DNA from: an uncultured Collinsella sp.
GTDB taxonomy: Bacteria; Actinomycetota; Coriobacteriia; Coriobacteriales; Coriobacteriaceae
Reading direction: 5' to 3'
Assembly (NCBI GenBank): GCA_902475245.1
Contig: CABRYP010000004.1
Location: 18,844 to 82,843, forward strand
DNA: 64,000 nucleotides
Notes under the pieces: model-generated
Told to the model about the DNA's origin: nothing
The model's database searches: none
What the model saw: the letters and a program-made list of their open reading frames with translations, nothing else
Translations under genes and position numbers: made by a program
Shown here: piece by piece, positions 35,667 through 43,892 of the stretch
How positions within the stretch are numbered: position 1 is the stretch's first letter
Layout of the letters: every line of letters begins with the position of its first letter

Positions 35667-36558
35667 GCCCAAGGGGACCAACGGGCAGCAGCCCGACTCC
35701 TCGTTTATCCAGCTCGACGATGCAAAGCAAAAGGGCGCCGCTTCGGCGGCGTCCGCCCCGCGGCGCAAGGCGATGCTTGGCGCTCTGACCGCGGTTTGTA
35801 TCGCGTTGATCGTCGTATCGCTGGGCTTTGTCCACCCCTCCGAGAGCGGCGCCTGGTCCATTGATTGGATCGTCCAGACCGTGACGGGGGAGAGCGTCGT
35901 CGCCAATGATGCCAAGGTGCCTGGTTCGGCTGCTGCTTCTAGCAAGGCCGACTCCAAGAATTCCAAGGTTTCGGGCGATGCGAAAGATAAGTCCAAGGAC
36001 TCGGGTGACGCCAAGGGCGATTCCGAGTCTTCGAACAAGAGCTCGGATAAAAACTCGGAAGGCAAAAAGTCCGAAGAGCAGGATGGCAAGAAGTCTGGCG
36101 AAGCATCGGTTTCTCAGAATACCGGAGCTGCCGATACGTCCAACACGTCTGGCGGTGCCTCTTCGGGCGGTGGCCAGTCGTCTGGCGGGGCCACGGCCTC
36201 TAACGGCGGAGGCGCTTCCACGGGCGGCCAGGGTGGCTCGCAGGAGTCTGGATACGTTACTGTGTCGGTCTCGGTTACGTCGAGTGCCGTGGGCAATCCT
36301 GTGTCCGCCGGCGGCACCTATACCTTTAACGAAGGTGCCACCGTCTACGACGCCCTATGCGCGCTCGGGCTTTCCGTCAACGCACACGGCTCATCGTACG
36401 GCACGTATGTCGCCGCGATCGGCGGTTTGGCCGAGAAGCAGTATGGCGGCACGAGCGGTTGGATGTACTCTGTCAACGGCTCGACGCCCATGACGGCCTG
36501 CAGCAACTACGTTCTCTCCAACGGCGACAACGTCGTCTGGTATTACGTAACAGGCTAG
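35656..36558 (+). CDS. membrane-anchored DUF4430 protein, coupled to the giant surface protein
   Basis: A 300-residue protein with a short cytoplasmic N-terminus, one membrane helix (AMLGALTAVCIALIVVSLGF, about 40-59), a long Ser/Lys/Asp/Gly spacer (80-200) and a single C-terminal DUF4430 domain (205-300: VYDALCALGLSVN, GWMYSVNGSTPM, SNGDNVVWYY). The ATG at 35656 lies inside the end of the giant gene (11-base overlap), so translation is coupled and both fall under the same riboswitch. Together they look like a surface receptor and a membrane-proximal partner. A GTG at 35647 is an alternative start. A strong terminator follows at 36580. Domain is clear; corrinoid binding is inferred. Confidence 0.8.
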   Translation: MPDKPKGTNGQQPDSSFIQLDDAKQKGAASAASAPRRKAMLGALTAVCIALIVVSLGFVHPSESGAWSIDWIVQTVTGESVVANDAKVPGSAAASSKADSKNSKVSGDAKDKSKDSGDAKGDSESSNKSSDKNSEGKKSEEQDGKKSGEASVSQNTGAADTSNTSGGASSGGGQSSGGATASNGGGASTGGQGGSQESGYVTVSVSVTSSAVGNPVSAGGTYTFNEGATVYDALCALGLSVNAHGSSYGTYVAAIGGLAEKQYGGTSGWMYSVNGSTPMTACSNYVLSNGDNVVWYYVTG

Positions 36559-36579
36559 GGATCTCAACATAACGCACGG

Positions 36580-36619
36580 AACGGGCAGCTCGGACAAACA
36601 TCCAGGCCGCCCGTTTTTT
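36580..36619 (+). terminator. terminator of the B12-riboswitch operon
   Basis: AACGGGC pairs with GCCCGTT, with additional inner pairs GC and GG, and is followed by a run of T (36614-36619). Confidence 0.75.
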
Positions 36620-36627
36620 GATGCGAA

Positions 36628-36797
36628 TGGGACGGAGTTTCCCAATCAAGGCTCAACCGGAAAGCGCATCCCACTTTTGAGCTGAATTCTGGGATGCACT
36701 TTCCGGTTGGAGTTCTATTGGGAAACTGTGTCCCGTTTTGAGGTCCTATTCTGGGATGCGGTTTCCCCGGGGAGGCCCATGGGAAAGCGTGTCCCAT
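36628..36797. repeat. nested palindromic repeat array (GGGAAA...GTCCC type)
   Basis: Alternating inverted copies of a short unit. Outer arms GGGACGGAGTTTCCCAAT (36629-36646) and ATTGGGAAACTGTGTCCC (36717-36734) enclose inner arms 36655-36673 and 36690-36708 (CCGGAAAGCGCATCCCA against TGGGATGCACTTTCCGG). A third pair lies at 36752-36767 and 36781-36796. The RNA would fold into one long hairpin plus a smaller one. No protein is encoded. Confidence 0.75.
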
Positions 36798-36858
36798 TTC
36801 GGCATCGTGATCCGTCTCGTGCGCTCTTATCGGCAATTATAGAAAGCTCGGCAAACAA

Positions 36859-36893
36859 AAAGCCGGCTGGAACGTGATGTTCCAGCCGGCTTT
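36859..36893 (-). terminator. terminator of GtrA gene 1
   Basis: AAAGCCGGCTGGAAC pairs perfectly with GTTCCAGCCGGCTTT around a 5-base loop; on the minus strand TTTTTGTTT follows. Confidence 0.9.
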
Positions 36894-36917
36894 GCGTTCA
36901 AGCATATGTTCGGCAAT

Positions 36918-37406
36918 CTACGACCTTGCGCCTTCGAGGAAGAAGCGGCGGCTGAAGTAGTTGTACCAGGTGACCAGGAACGTGGCGATGGCCTTCATGG
37001 CCTGGTAGCCGATACTCAAAAACGTGACGCCCACAAACATGTACAGGTCGTTGAGGCCCAGGCCAATCACCGACAGGATGGTGAAGATCGTGAACTCGCG
37101 CTTGCGGCTCATGCCCTCGCGGTGATCGAACACGTACTTCATGCTGAGCCAGTAGTTGACCACAACGGACGTGATGAACGAGGCCGTGGTGCTCATCAAA
37201 AAGTCGAGGTGGAACAGCTCGACCAGCGCAATGAGCATGCCCCAGTCGATGCCAAAGGAGATAAGACCCACGACGGCGAACTTGAGGAACTGCTTGGTAT
37301 GAGGTTGTGCCAGCGCCTTGCGCACGTAATCACATCCAATGCGTTTGATGAATCGAGCAGACGATACTTTAGAGCTTTTGAAAGCGAAACGTAAGGGCTT
37401 TGCCAA
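36918..37406 (-). CDS. GtrA-family membrane protein
   Basis: A 162-residue protein with four membrane helices (FLKFAVVGLISFGIDW, FITSVVVNYWLSMKYVF, FTILSVIGLGLNDLYMF, AIATFLVTWYNYFSRRFF). The family signature KF..VG....ID and the NY..S.KYVF and W.YF.RR..FL segments are all present. GtrA proteins move or flip lipid-linked sugars, or assist glycosyltransferases, in cell-surface glycan synthesis. The N-terminus carries a basic 38-residue extension compared with its neighbour. A second GtrA gene lies just upstream on the same strand, each with its own terminator. Confidence 0.85.
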   Translation of the reverse strand: MAKPLRFAFKSSKVSSARFIKRIGCDYVRKALAQPHTKQFLKFAVVGLISFGIDWGMLIALVELFHLDFLMSTTASFITSVVVNYWLSMKYVFDHREGMSRKREFTIFTILSVIGLGLNDLYMFVGVTFLSIGYQAMKAIATFLVTWYNYFSRRFFLEGARS

Positions 37407-37476
37407 GAACTATACGAACTCGCCAGATTTGCAAGAGCTAATCCGCAAACGTTGAAAAGTTGCCCGCAAACGAAAG

Positions 37477-37520
37477 GGGCCCGGGGCAACGTCACGAATG
37501 GTGAACGTTGTCCCGGGCCC
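37477..37520 (-). terminator. terminator of GtrA gene 2
   Basis: GGGCCCGGGGCAACGT pairs with ACGTTGTCCCGGGCCC (one G-U) across a 12-base loop; on the minus strand TTTCGTTT follows. Confidence 0.85.
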
Positions 37521-37540
37521 TGCTGCGAGCGGATACGCCC

Positions 37541-37936
37541 TTATTTGGACTCTTCGCCCTCCAGGAAGATCTTTCGGGTCACAAAGTTGTAGACCATAAC
37601 AAGCGCGGTGGCGCAAATCTTGGCGATATTGGCCTCGAGGCCCAGGCCGGCGTTGAGGGCCAGCACGATGCCGTCGTTGAGTGCCAGGCCAATAACAGAC
37701 AACACGACAAAGATAATGAACTCGCGGCGGCGGCTCATGCCCTCCTTGTGCGCAAACACGTACTTCATGCTCGCGACGTAGTTAAAGATGAGCGAGACGA
37801 TAAAGCCGCTGGTGTTGGCGATCAGGATATTGAGGCCTAGGCCGTAGTGGAGCAGATTCATGATGCCAAAGTCGATGACGGTGGCAATGACGCCGACGAC
37901 GCCAAACTTCATGATCTGCGCAAGGAGCTTTTGCAT
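37541..37936 (-). CDS. GtrA-family membrane protein
   Basis: A 131-residue paralogue of the neighbouring GtrA protein, with four predicted membrane helices: IMKFGVVGVIATVIDFGIM, FIVSLIFNYVASMKYVF, FIIFVVLSVIGLALND and KICATALVMVYNFVTRKIFL. The start is the ATG at 37936 (MQKLLAQIMKFG), preceded by GGCAGG; the upstream in-frame TTG at 37999 lacks a ribosome binding site. Two adjacent, divergent-in-sequence GtrA genes without a glycosyltransferase partner is somewhat unusual. Role in surface glycan export is inferred from the family. Confidence 0.85.
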   Translation of the reverse strand: MQKLLAQIMKFGVVGVIATVIDFGIMNLLHYGLGLNILIANTSGFIVSLIFNYVASMKYVFAHKEGMSRRREFIIFVVLSVIGLALNDGIVLALNAGLGLEANIAKICATALVMVYNFVTRKIFLEGEESK

Positions 37937-38014
37937 GGTACCTGCCTTAGGGTGGCGTCGGGGCGCCGTGGGGATGACAAACTCAGCAAGTTTAGCCAAT
38001 CCCCGCAGGCGGGG

Positions 38015-39931
38015 CTAGGCGCGCTCCTCGATAGCACCGTTTCTATATGCATCGAGCAGCTGGCGCAGATCCTGGATCTGGCTGCGAATTTTGGCGCCAG
38101 TATCGGTGTCGCTCACCATGCGGCGACGGTCTGCTTGGTCAAAACGGTTGGTCTCGCTTTCGATGTCCACGTTGCGGGTGAGCGCCTCGGCAACGGTGGT
38201 AAAGGCCTGGTGCGACTTGAGGCGGCATCCGCGCGAACTCGAGATGAGCGTGTAGCCGGCGATGCCCGTTTTGGGGTGGTAGGCGCGGCAGAAACCGCCG
38301 TCGATGACCAGCAGCTTGCCGTTGGCACGGATGGGCTGCTCGCCCCTGGTGGTCTTGACCGGGGTGTGGCCGTTGATGATGTGTCCTGTTGGCGAGCAGG
38401 CCATGGGAGTGACGCCAAACTCGCGCATGATGTCGTCGCAAACGGATGACGACGTGGTGAGCGTATAGTACGGGTCCATCGGCTCGACCCACGTGCTCTT
38501 GTCGGCGATGTAGGCGCGCTCGAACGTGCGCACCAGACGTCCGCTGGCGGGTGAGTTAAAGCCGATCCACAGGTACCACATCCAGTCGAGGGCATCGCGG
38601 TCGCCGACGCGCCAGGCGCGGCGGGCGATATGGTCGCAGAAATCAAAATAATCGCGGCCGGCGTGCCACGTACCCAGGCAGTTCATACTGCTAAAGGTGC
38701 CGTCTTCGTTGAGCGGCACGCAGCCGTGGAACAGCAGGTTGCCGTTGGCGACCTTATACATGGAGCCGTGGGTATAGAGGAAATCGATGTGGCGATGCAG
38801 GTGATCGGCGGTGACAAACTCGGACACGAGCTTGTCGATGATGTGCTGCTCCTCGGGCGTGAGCGTGTAGGGGTCCGCCGGATCGACGGTGGGGAAGTCG
38901 TTGGTCGTGAGCGGCCACACGCTGCCGTCGGCAAGCGTGACTGTGCCGGCGTCGTGATCGATCTTGTCGAGCAGCAGGCGGTCGGCCATGTCGAACTCGG
39001 GGTGGCGCTGGATAATCTGGCCCTCGAGCTTAAAGAGCAGGACATTAATGGCTTTGATCAGCGGGCTTATCGGCTCGCCGGCGGTATAGGTGGCGTCGGC
39101 GAAGGCAACAAGCTCGCGCAGCGAGATGCCATAGTCGTTCTCGAGAATCTCGTAGTTGTCGTAGCGCAGGTTGTTGCGCAGCACCGTGGCGATGCAGGCG
39201 GGCTCACCGGCCGCAGCGCCCATCCACAGCAGATCGTGGTTACCCCACTGAATATCGAGCGAATGATAGGTGAGCAGGCGGTCCATAATCTTGGCCGCAC
39301 CGCCGCCACGGTCGAAGATGTCGCCCACCAAGTGCAGGTGGTCGACGGCGAGGCGCTTGATGAGCGAGGCAAGCGACTCGATAAAGTCGTCGGCGCTGGC
39401 GGTCTCCAAGATGGATTCGATAATGCGCTCGTGATAACGCACGCGGTAGTTGTTCTTGTCTGGATGCGTGTGCAGCAACTCGTCGATGATGTAGGCGTAA
39501 TCGCGCGGGATGGCCTTACGCACCTTGGAGCGGGTGTAGCGACTCGAAAGCGAGCGGGCAACCACAATGAGCTGGTCGAGCATGGTCTTGTACCAGGTGG
39601 GCGAGTCCTCGCGCCGGCTGCGGACAAGATCGATCTTCTCGCGCGGATAGTAGATGAGCGTGCACAGCTCGCCCTTTTCGTCAAAGGAGAGCGTGTCGCC
39701 AAAGATCTCGTCGACATGCTCGCGCACGACGCCCGAGCAGTTGTTGAGGATGTGCATAAAGGCTTCGTATTCGCCATGCACATCGCTCATAAAATGCTCG
39801 GTGCCCTTGGGCAGGTTGAGGATGGCCGAGAGGTTGATGATCTCGGTGAATGCGGATTGCTCGGCGGGGAACTGTCTCGACAGCAGGCGCAGATACTTGA
39901 AGTCTTGCGGATTGCGATCGAATGCGACCAT
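38015..39931 (-). CDS. fbp: fructose-1,6-bisphosphatase, class III
   Basis: The gluconeogenic phosphatase of the Firmicutes-type class III family (a calcineurin-like metallophosphatase), converting fructose-1,6-bisphosphate to fructose-6-phosphate. The 638-residue length matches the family. Metal-binding motifs are visible: FMSDVHGEYEAF near residue 48, HLHLVGDIFDRGGGA near 200 and IQWGNHDLLWMGA near 225, then GHTPVKTTRG and the C-terminal IDGGFCRAYH. The start is the ATG at 39931 after GGAAGGTG. It is divergent from degV; the 320-base gap between them carries several GGTAAA boxes. Confidence 0.95.
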   Translation of the reverse strand: MVAFDRNPQDFKYLRLLSRQFPAEQSAFTEIINLSAILNLPKGTEHFMSDVHGEYEAFMHILNNCSGVVREHVDEIFGDTLSFDEKGELCTLIYYPREKIDLVRSRREDSPTWYKTMLDQLIVVARSLSSRYTRSKVRKAIPRDYAYIIDELLHTHPDKNNYRVRYHERIIESILETASADDFIESLASLIKRLAVDHLHLVGDIFDRGGGAAKIMDRLLTYHSLDIQWGNHDLLWMGAAAGEPACIATVLRNNLRYDNYEILENDYGISLRELVAFADATYTAGEPISPLIKAINVLLFKLEGQIIQRHPEFDMADRLLLDKIDHDAGTVTLADGSVWPLTTNDFPTVDPADPYTLTPEEQHIIDKLVSEFVTADHLHRHIDFLYTHGSMYKVANGNLLFHGCVPLNEDGTFSSMNCLGTWHAGRDYFDFCDHIARRAWRVGDRDALDWMWYLWIGFNSPASGRLVRTFERAYIADKSTWVEPMDPYYTLTTSSSVCDDIMREFGVTPMACSPTGHIINGHTPVKTTRGEQPIRANGKLLVIDGGFCRAYHPKTGIAGYTLISSSRGCRLKSHQAFTTVAEALTRNVDIESETNRFDQADRRRMVSDTDTGAKIRSQIQDLRQLLDAYRNGAIEERA

Positions 39932-40251
39932 GAAACACCTTCCGATGGGGCTGGTAAAACTGATAAACAGCGTCAAACGTTTACCAGTATGCGCCGCTTT
40001 TGTTTCGATTTTGCGCCAGCGGCTGAATTGTCGGCTGAACGGTTTGGTAAATCGATTTAGTGAAGGTAGATGTGTCGGTTGGGTGGAGACGACAGAGGGT
40101 GTTTTCTCAGATATTTATGCGTGGGGTCGGTGGAAACGATGGTGGTAAAGATGTTCGCTATTTTTGGTTCGATTTGGTAAATAGTGGACATATGTACCGT
40201 ATGTAGGCTCACTGTGCGATAATTTGCGCAGCAATGAGTAAGGAGCCTCAT
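39932..40251. promoter_or_regulatory. divergent fbp/degV control region with GGTAAA boxes
   Basis: CTGGTAAA at 39951-39958 and TTTACCAG at 39980-39987 form an inverted repeat 20 bases upstream of fbp. TTTGGTAAAT occurs twice as a direct repeat (40043-40052 and 40173-40182). They look like operator sites for one regulator; none is a sequence I can name. Nothing coding is seen. Confidence 0.4.
40215..40223 (+). promoter_or_regulatory. extended -10 promoter of degV 1
   Basis: TGCGATAAT (positions 40216-40223 with the preceding T) gives TG-N-GATAAT about 29 bases before the degV ATG. No -35 is evident. Confidence 0.35.
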
Positions 40252-41142
40252 ATGAGTGATTTTGTCCTGACCTGTGAATCCGCCGCCGACCGAACCCGTG
40301 AGTTCTTTGCGTCGCGCAATATCCCTGTCGTGTGTTTTCATTACGAGATCGACGATGTTGTCTATACGGACGATCTGTATCAGTCGATTACGCCGGACAA
40401 GTTTTTTGCCCAGATTGCCGCGGGCGCCATGCCCAAGACGTCTCAGGTGAGCGTGGGTGAGTACGAGGAGTTTTGGGAGCCGTTTGTTGCCGAGGGTAAA
40501 GACGTGCTGCACCTGACGTTGTCGTCGGGTATTTCGGGCACGTATGGATCGGCCTGCGTCGCGGCGCAGATGCTTGCGGATCGCTATCCCGAGGGCGGCA
40601 AAGTGCGCGTCATCGATTCGCTGGCGGCGTCTTCGGGCTTTGGCCTGTTGTTGGAATATGCCGCCGATGTGCGCGATAGCGGGGCTTCACTCGACGAGAC
40701 GGCTGCCTGGATCGAGGAGCACAAGCTCAACCTGCACCACTGGTTCTTCTCGACCGATCTGTCGAGCTACCTGCGCGGCGGTCGCATTTCGGCCGCGAGC
40801 GCGATCATCGGCACGGCGCTTAAGATTTGCCCGCTTATGACGGTCGATTGCGAAGGTAAGCTGTCGCCACGTGAGAAGATTCGCACTAAGAAGCGCGCGA
40901 TTTCCGAGATGGCTAAGACCATGATGGCACACGTACAGGACGGTGCAGATTATTCGGGTAAGTGCATCATGTCGCAGTCGGCGTGTCGCGAGGACGCCGA
41001 GGCCGTTGCGGCACTGATAGAGGAACAGGTTCCGCAGCTCAAAGGTAAGATTGAGATCAATAGCATCGGTGCTCTGATTGGCTCGCATACCGGCCCTGGC
41101 ACGGTGGCCGTCTTCTTTATGGGCGACAAGCGCGTGGACTAA
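40252..41142 (+). CDS. DegV family fatty-acid-binding protein
   Basis: DegV/FakB proteins bind a fatty acid and, in FakAB systems, present it to the FakA kinase for incorporation into phospholipid. The 296 residues show the family order: FVLTCESAADRT, PKTSQVSVGEYEEFW, HLTLSSGISGTYGSA with the conserved Ser/Gly turn, IDSLAASSGFGLLLEYA and GTALKICPLMTVD. The start is the ATG at 40252 with AAGGAG 7 bases upstream; an ATG at 40234 is in frame but overlaps that site. A second, distant DegV gene lies at 56693. No FakA kinase is in the window. Confidence 0.9.
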   Translation: MSDFVLTCESAADRTREFFASRNIPVVCFHYEIDDVVYTDDLYQSITPDKFFAQIAAGAMPKTSQVSVGEYEEFWEPFVAEGKDVLHLTLSSGISGTYGSACVAAQMLADRYPEGGKVRVIDSLAASSGFGLLLEYAADVRDSGASLDETAAWIEEHKLNLHHWFFSTDLSSYLRGGRISAASAIIGTALKICPLMTVDCEGKLSPREKIRTKKRAISEMAKTMMAHVQDGADYSGKCIMSQSACREDAEAVAALIEEQVPQLKGKIEINSIGALIGSHTGPGTVAVFFMGDKRVD

Positions 41143-41207
41143 CGTTTGTGGGCTGGCTGACGGTTTTAACGGCTGCGCCTGTCCCTCCCGACATTCGATA
41201 ACAGAAA

Positions 41208-41240
41208 AAGGCCCGTCCCGTTGTTTGCGGGACGGGCCTT
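41208..41240 (-). terminator. convergent terminator between degV 1 and the TIM-barrel gene
   Basis: AAGGCCCGTCCCG pairs with CGGGACGGGCCTT around 7 bases; the minus strand continues with TTTTTCTG, so it ends the TIM-barrel gene, and it may act both ways. Confidence 0.85.
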
Positions 41241-41250
41241 GCTGCTGCGG

Positions 41251-42342
41251 CTAGCGTTTCTTTCCGCGGAAGAAGAAGCCGTGCAGCGAGGGTTTGAGTC
41301 CGCGGCTGGCGCGACGCTCCTCGATATGATCGTGGATCGAAGCGACGCGTTCGATGACTTCGTCGGGGATCGGCACGTCGGGATTCATGTTCTCGACCTG
41401 GCTAACCTCGGCGGCGGCGACCTGGTCGATAATGGGCACATCGTCGCGCGAGATGACGGGCGTGGCGTCTTCTTTCATCTTGCGGTATCGCTGCATCATG
41501 TCGGTCTGAAGCTGCTGGGCCGAAGGCGGCGTCCAGATGATGGCGTTGGCGCCAGCGGCGATGGTTTCACGGATGCTCTCGGGCGTCTTGCCGCCCGGTG
41601 CGATGAGCGGCAGGTTGGGATAGTGCTCGCGCAGCTCGCGCAGGACCTGGGGCGTGTTTTTGCCGGCGGCGATGTTGAGAATCTTGGCTCCGGCGCGCAC
41701 CTTGGCGTGAGCATCGTCGTCGCAGCGAACGACCGTGGCGATGACGGGGATGTCGGCGATGTTGGTGATGTGCTCGACCATCTCGGCAGTAGCGGGGGAG
41801 TTGACCACGCAGCCCGCCGCGCCCTGCATCTCGGATACGGCCGCCATCTGCACGGAACGCTTACCGGTGGTGGTGCCGCCGCCAACGCCCACAAAGACCG
41901 GGCACTCGGCAACAGTCAGCAACGCTTGCGTAATGGCGGGCTGCGGCGTGAAGGGGTAGACGGCAAACACGGCGTCGGCATTGGAGTTGCGGATGACCGC
42001 CACGTCGGTGGTGTAGATGAGCGATTTGATGCGGCGGCCAAAGAGCGTAAAGCCGCTGGCCTCCTCGATCTCATCGGGCATACGGAGGGCTGCCTTGCGC
42101 AGACGCCCGTCGATGGGCAGCGGCTCCATGGGCAAAAGGCCGTTGGGAGTTACGGCCACCTGGGGCTCGGTAAATTCGTCTGCAAGCTCAACCTCGGAGA
42201 AGTCGACCGAGGCGACGATGTCCTCGTGAACCTCGGCGGGAACATCGATGGGGGCTTGGTCGTTCGTCGCGGCAGGCGTCTCGAAGGAGCTGGTGCCGAC
42301 AAAGGCGTCGACGCGCTCGTTCAAATCGTTGAGAGAATCCAT
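41251..42342 (-). CDS. TIM-barrel protein of aldolase type, unknown substrate
   Basis: A 363-residue soluble protein. The first 80 residues are acidic and low in structure. The core (100-280) has the strand-loop pattern of a phosphate-binding TIM barrel: SLIYTTDVAVIRNSNAD, VFVGVGGGTTTGKRS, DIPVIATVVR, AGAKILNIAAGKNTP, LPLIAPGGKTPESIRETIAAGANAIIW (split: LPLIAPGGKTPESI, AAGANAIIW). This resembles KDPG aldolase and related enzymes, but the Schiff-base lysine cannot be placed with confidence. The C-terminal 70 residues are charged and end in FFFRGKKR. No pathway neighbour points to a substrate. Confidence 0.6.
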   Translation of the reverse strand: MDSLNDLNERVDAFVGTSSFETPAATNDQAPIDVPAEVHEDIVASVDFSEVELADEFTEPQVAVTPNGLLPMEPLPIDGRLRKAALRMPDEIEEASGFTLFGRRIKSLIYTTDVAVIRNSNADAVFAVYPFTPQPAITQALLTVAECPVFVGVGGGTTTGKRSVQMAAVSEMQGAAGCVVNSPATAEMVEHITNIADIPVIATVVRCDDDAHAKVRAGAKILNIAAGKNTPQVLRELREHYPNLPLIAPGGKTPESIRETIAAGANAIIWTPPSAQQLQTDMMQRYRKMKEDATPVISRDDVPIIDQVAAAEVSQVENMNPDVPIPDEVIERVASIHDHIEERRASRGLKPSLHGFFFRGKKR

Positions 42343-42491
42343 GGCGGTCCGTTTCTATGCTGTGCGGTCGGCAGTGTACGACCGGCGTTGCGAGTGCTAA
42401 ATCGTTTGACGAGTTGATTTTTCCCCGCTGCGCCATCCGTTAGACTGAAGGGCCGGCGAACGTGAAGGAGCTGTGGTGGCGGGAATCGAGG

Positions 42492-42500
42492 TGCTATCTT
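42492..42500 (+). promoter_or_regulatory. extended -10 promoter for the 56-residue membrane protein
   Basis: TGC followed by TATCTT lies 34 bases before the ATG at 42535; the same TGCTAT core precedes fhs. Confidence 0.4.
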
Positions 42501-42534
42501 GAATGTCCCGTATACAAAAGAGAGGTGACGCGGT

Positions 42535-42705
42535 ATGGAATTCTCGGCAATGTTGGGCTCGATTGGCCTATGCGTGGGCGCAATCGTTGCCGCCGCGGTC
42601 ATCTACTTTGCGGTCACGACCATCAAGGGCAAAAAGGCTGAGCGCAAGGAGCGTGAAGCGCTTGCGCGGCATAAGGACCAGCAGGACAGGCGCGCACGGC
42701 GATAG
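42535..42705 (+). CDS. 56-residue single-pass membrane protein
   Basis: A short reading frame, MEFSAMLGSIGLCVGAIVAA then AVIYFAVTTIKGKKAERKER and a basic tail ending in RRARR. It consists of one membrane helix (residues 5-28) followed by a highly charged cytoplasmic helix. AGAGGTGA lies 6 bases before the ATG and an extended -10 lies upstream, which makes it a credible gene despite its size. It resembles FeoB-associated or other small KGKK-type anchor peptides only in general layout; function unknown. It is convergent with the methyltransferase gene, 24 bases away. Confidence 0.65.
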   Translation: MEFSAMLGSIGLCVGAIVAAAVIYFAVTTIKGKKAERKEREALARHKDQQDRRARR

Positions 42706-42729
42706 CTTGTTGAGTTTTGAATCCGTGCG

Positions 42730-43833
42730 CTAGCTGCGTTTTCGGACCAGGGCGATATAGAAGCCCTCAAAGTCGCGACTGGGCGGAATGGTCAGCGTGC
42801 CGGGCATGCCGTTGGCAATGGCCGAGACGTGGCCTTCGGCAATGGCTTCGGTAAGGGCGTTGCACTCGATATGCGGATCCTCGCCGGCACCCTGGGCGCG
42901 ACGCGCTTCGCTTTCGCTTGGCGTGCCGTCGAGGGGGATGAGCTCGCAGTCCATGTGCTTGTCGAGGGCCTCTTGCAGGGCATCCTCGTTTTCCTGCGGC
43001 AAGATCGAACACGTCGAATAGACGAGCGTGCCGCCCGGTTTGAGGGCCCCCATGGCGCGGTCCAGAAGCGCGCGCTGCGAGCGGGCGCACTTAACGAGCA
43101 ACTGTTCGGTGAGGCCGCGCAGGCTCTTTTCGTTGCCGCTGATGACGGTGCCCGTGCCGGTGCAGGGGGCGTCGAGCAGGATACGGTCAAAGCGGAAGAA
43201 CTCGTCGAGCTCGCGTGCGTCAATGCGCATGACGGGCACGTTTTTGGCGCCCTGGCGGCCCAAGTTTGCCTCGAGCTTTTCGGCGCGGGGAATGCTCATC
43301 TCACAGGCGGTGAGGTGCGCCTGTCCCTGGGTGAGGGCGGCGATCTGCGTCGTCTTGCCGCCGGGGGCCGCGCACATGTCCAGGATGTCCTCGCCGGCCT
43401 GGGCGCCCAGCACCAAAGGCGGCATCATGGACGACAAGCTCTGCAGATAGATTTTGCCGTCACGGTAGATGTCGAGATCCCACAGATCGGAAACCTGGGC
43501 CTCGGGCAAGATGAACGCGTCCGGGTACCACGCGACGGAGCGGTGGGCGATCCCGGCGGCGTCGAGTGCCGCGGCAATGTCCTCGGCGGTCGCCTTGAGC
43601 GTGTTGGCGCGCAGCGTGACTGGGCGCGCGGCTGCGGCGCCAAAGCCCTCGATCATGAGCTCGGCATCGGCAGGCGTATAGGCACCGGCAACCGTGTCGA
43701 CCATAAAGCGCGGCAGGTCGGCGGCGGAGTGTTGGGCGGCAAGCCGGTCGGAAAGCTCGGTAGCGGCAAACTGCCTAAGCTTGAGCTCGGGCTTAACCTG
43801 CTTTTTCTGCTTACGACGACGCGGCTTGGACAT
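42730..43833 (-). CDS. RNA cytosine-C5 methyltransferase (NOL1/NOP2/Sun family)
   Basis: An S-adenosylmethionine-dependent m5C methyltransferase of the RsmB/RsmF group acting on rRNA or tRNA. Diagnostic motifs in the 367 residues: the SAM-binding LDMCAAPGGKTTQIAAL near 150, motif IV DAPCTGTGT with one catalytic Cys near 220, and motif VI YSTCSILPQENE with the nucleophilic Cys near 275. The N-terminus is very basic (SKPRRRKQKKQVK), which suits RNA binding. The C-terminal part after 320 replaces the PUA domain found in longer members. Target base is not predictable from this sequence. Confidence 0.9.
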   Translation of the reverse strand: MSKPRRRKQKKQVKPELKLRQFAATELSDRLAAQHSAADLPRFMVDTVAGAYTPADAELMIEGFGAAAARPVTLRANTLKATAEDIAAALDAAGIAHRSVAWYPDAFILPEAQVSDLWDLDIYRDGKIYLQSLSSMMPPLVLGAQAGEDILDMCAAPGGKTTQIAALTQGQAHLTACEMSIPRAEKLEANLGRQGAKNVPVMRIDARELDEFFRFDRILLDAPCTGTGTVISGNEKSLRGLTEQLLVKCARSQRALLDRAMGALKPGGTLVYSTCSILPQENEDALQEALDKHMDCELIPLDGTPSESEARRAQGAGEDPHIECNALTEAIAEGHVSAIANGMPGTLTIPPSRDFEGFYIALVRKRS

Positions 43834-43892
43834 CCGTCTTTCCTTCCCGTCCCAAATTGACTACTTTCCGGGCACGCTGCTGCCGGCGTGCT

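Noticed and set aside
31347..36089. A 1580-codon open frame on the minus strand, antisense to the giant surface protein
   Set aside because: It is rich in Arg, Gly and His with no domain or ribosome binding site. The plus strand has clear repeats, domains and signal peptide; the antisense opening comes from high GC and codon bias.
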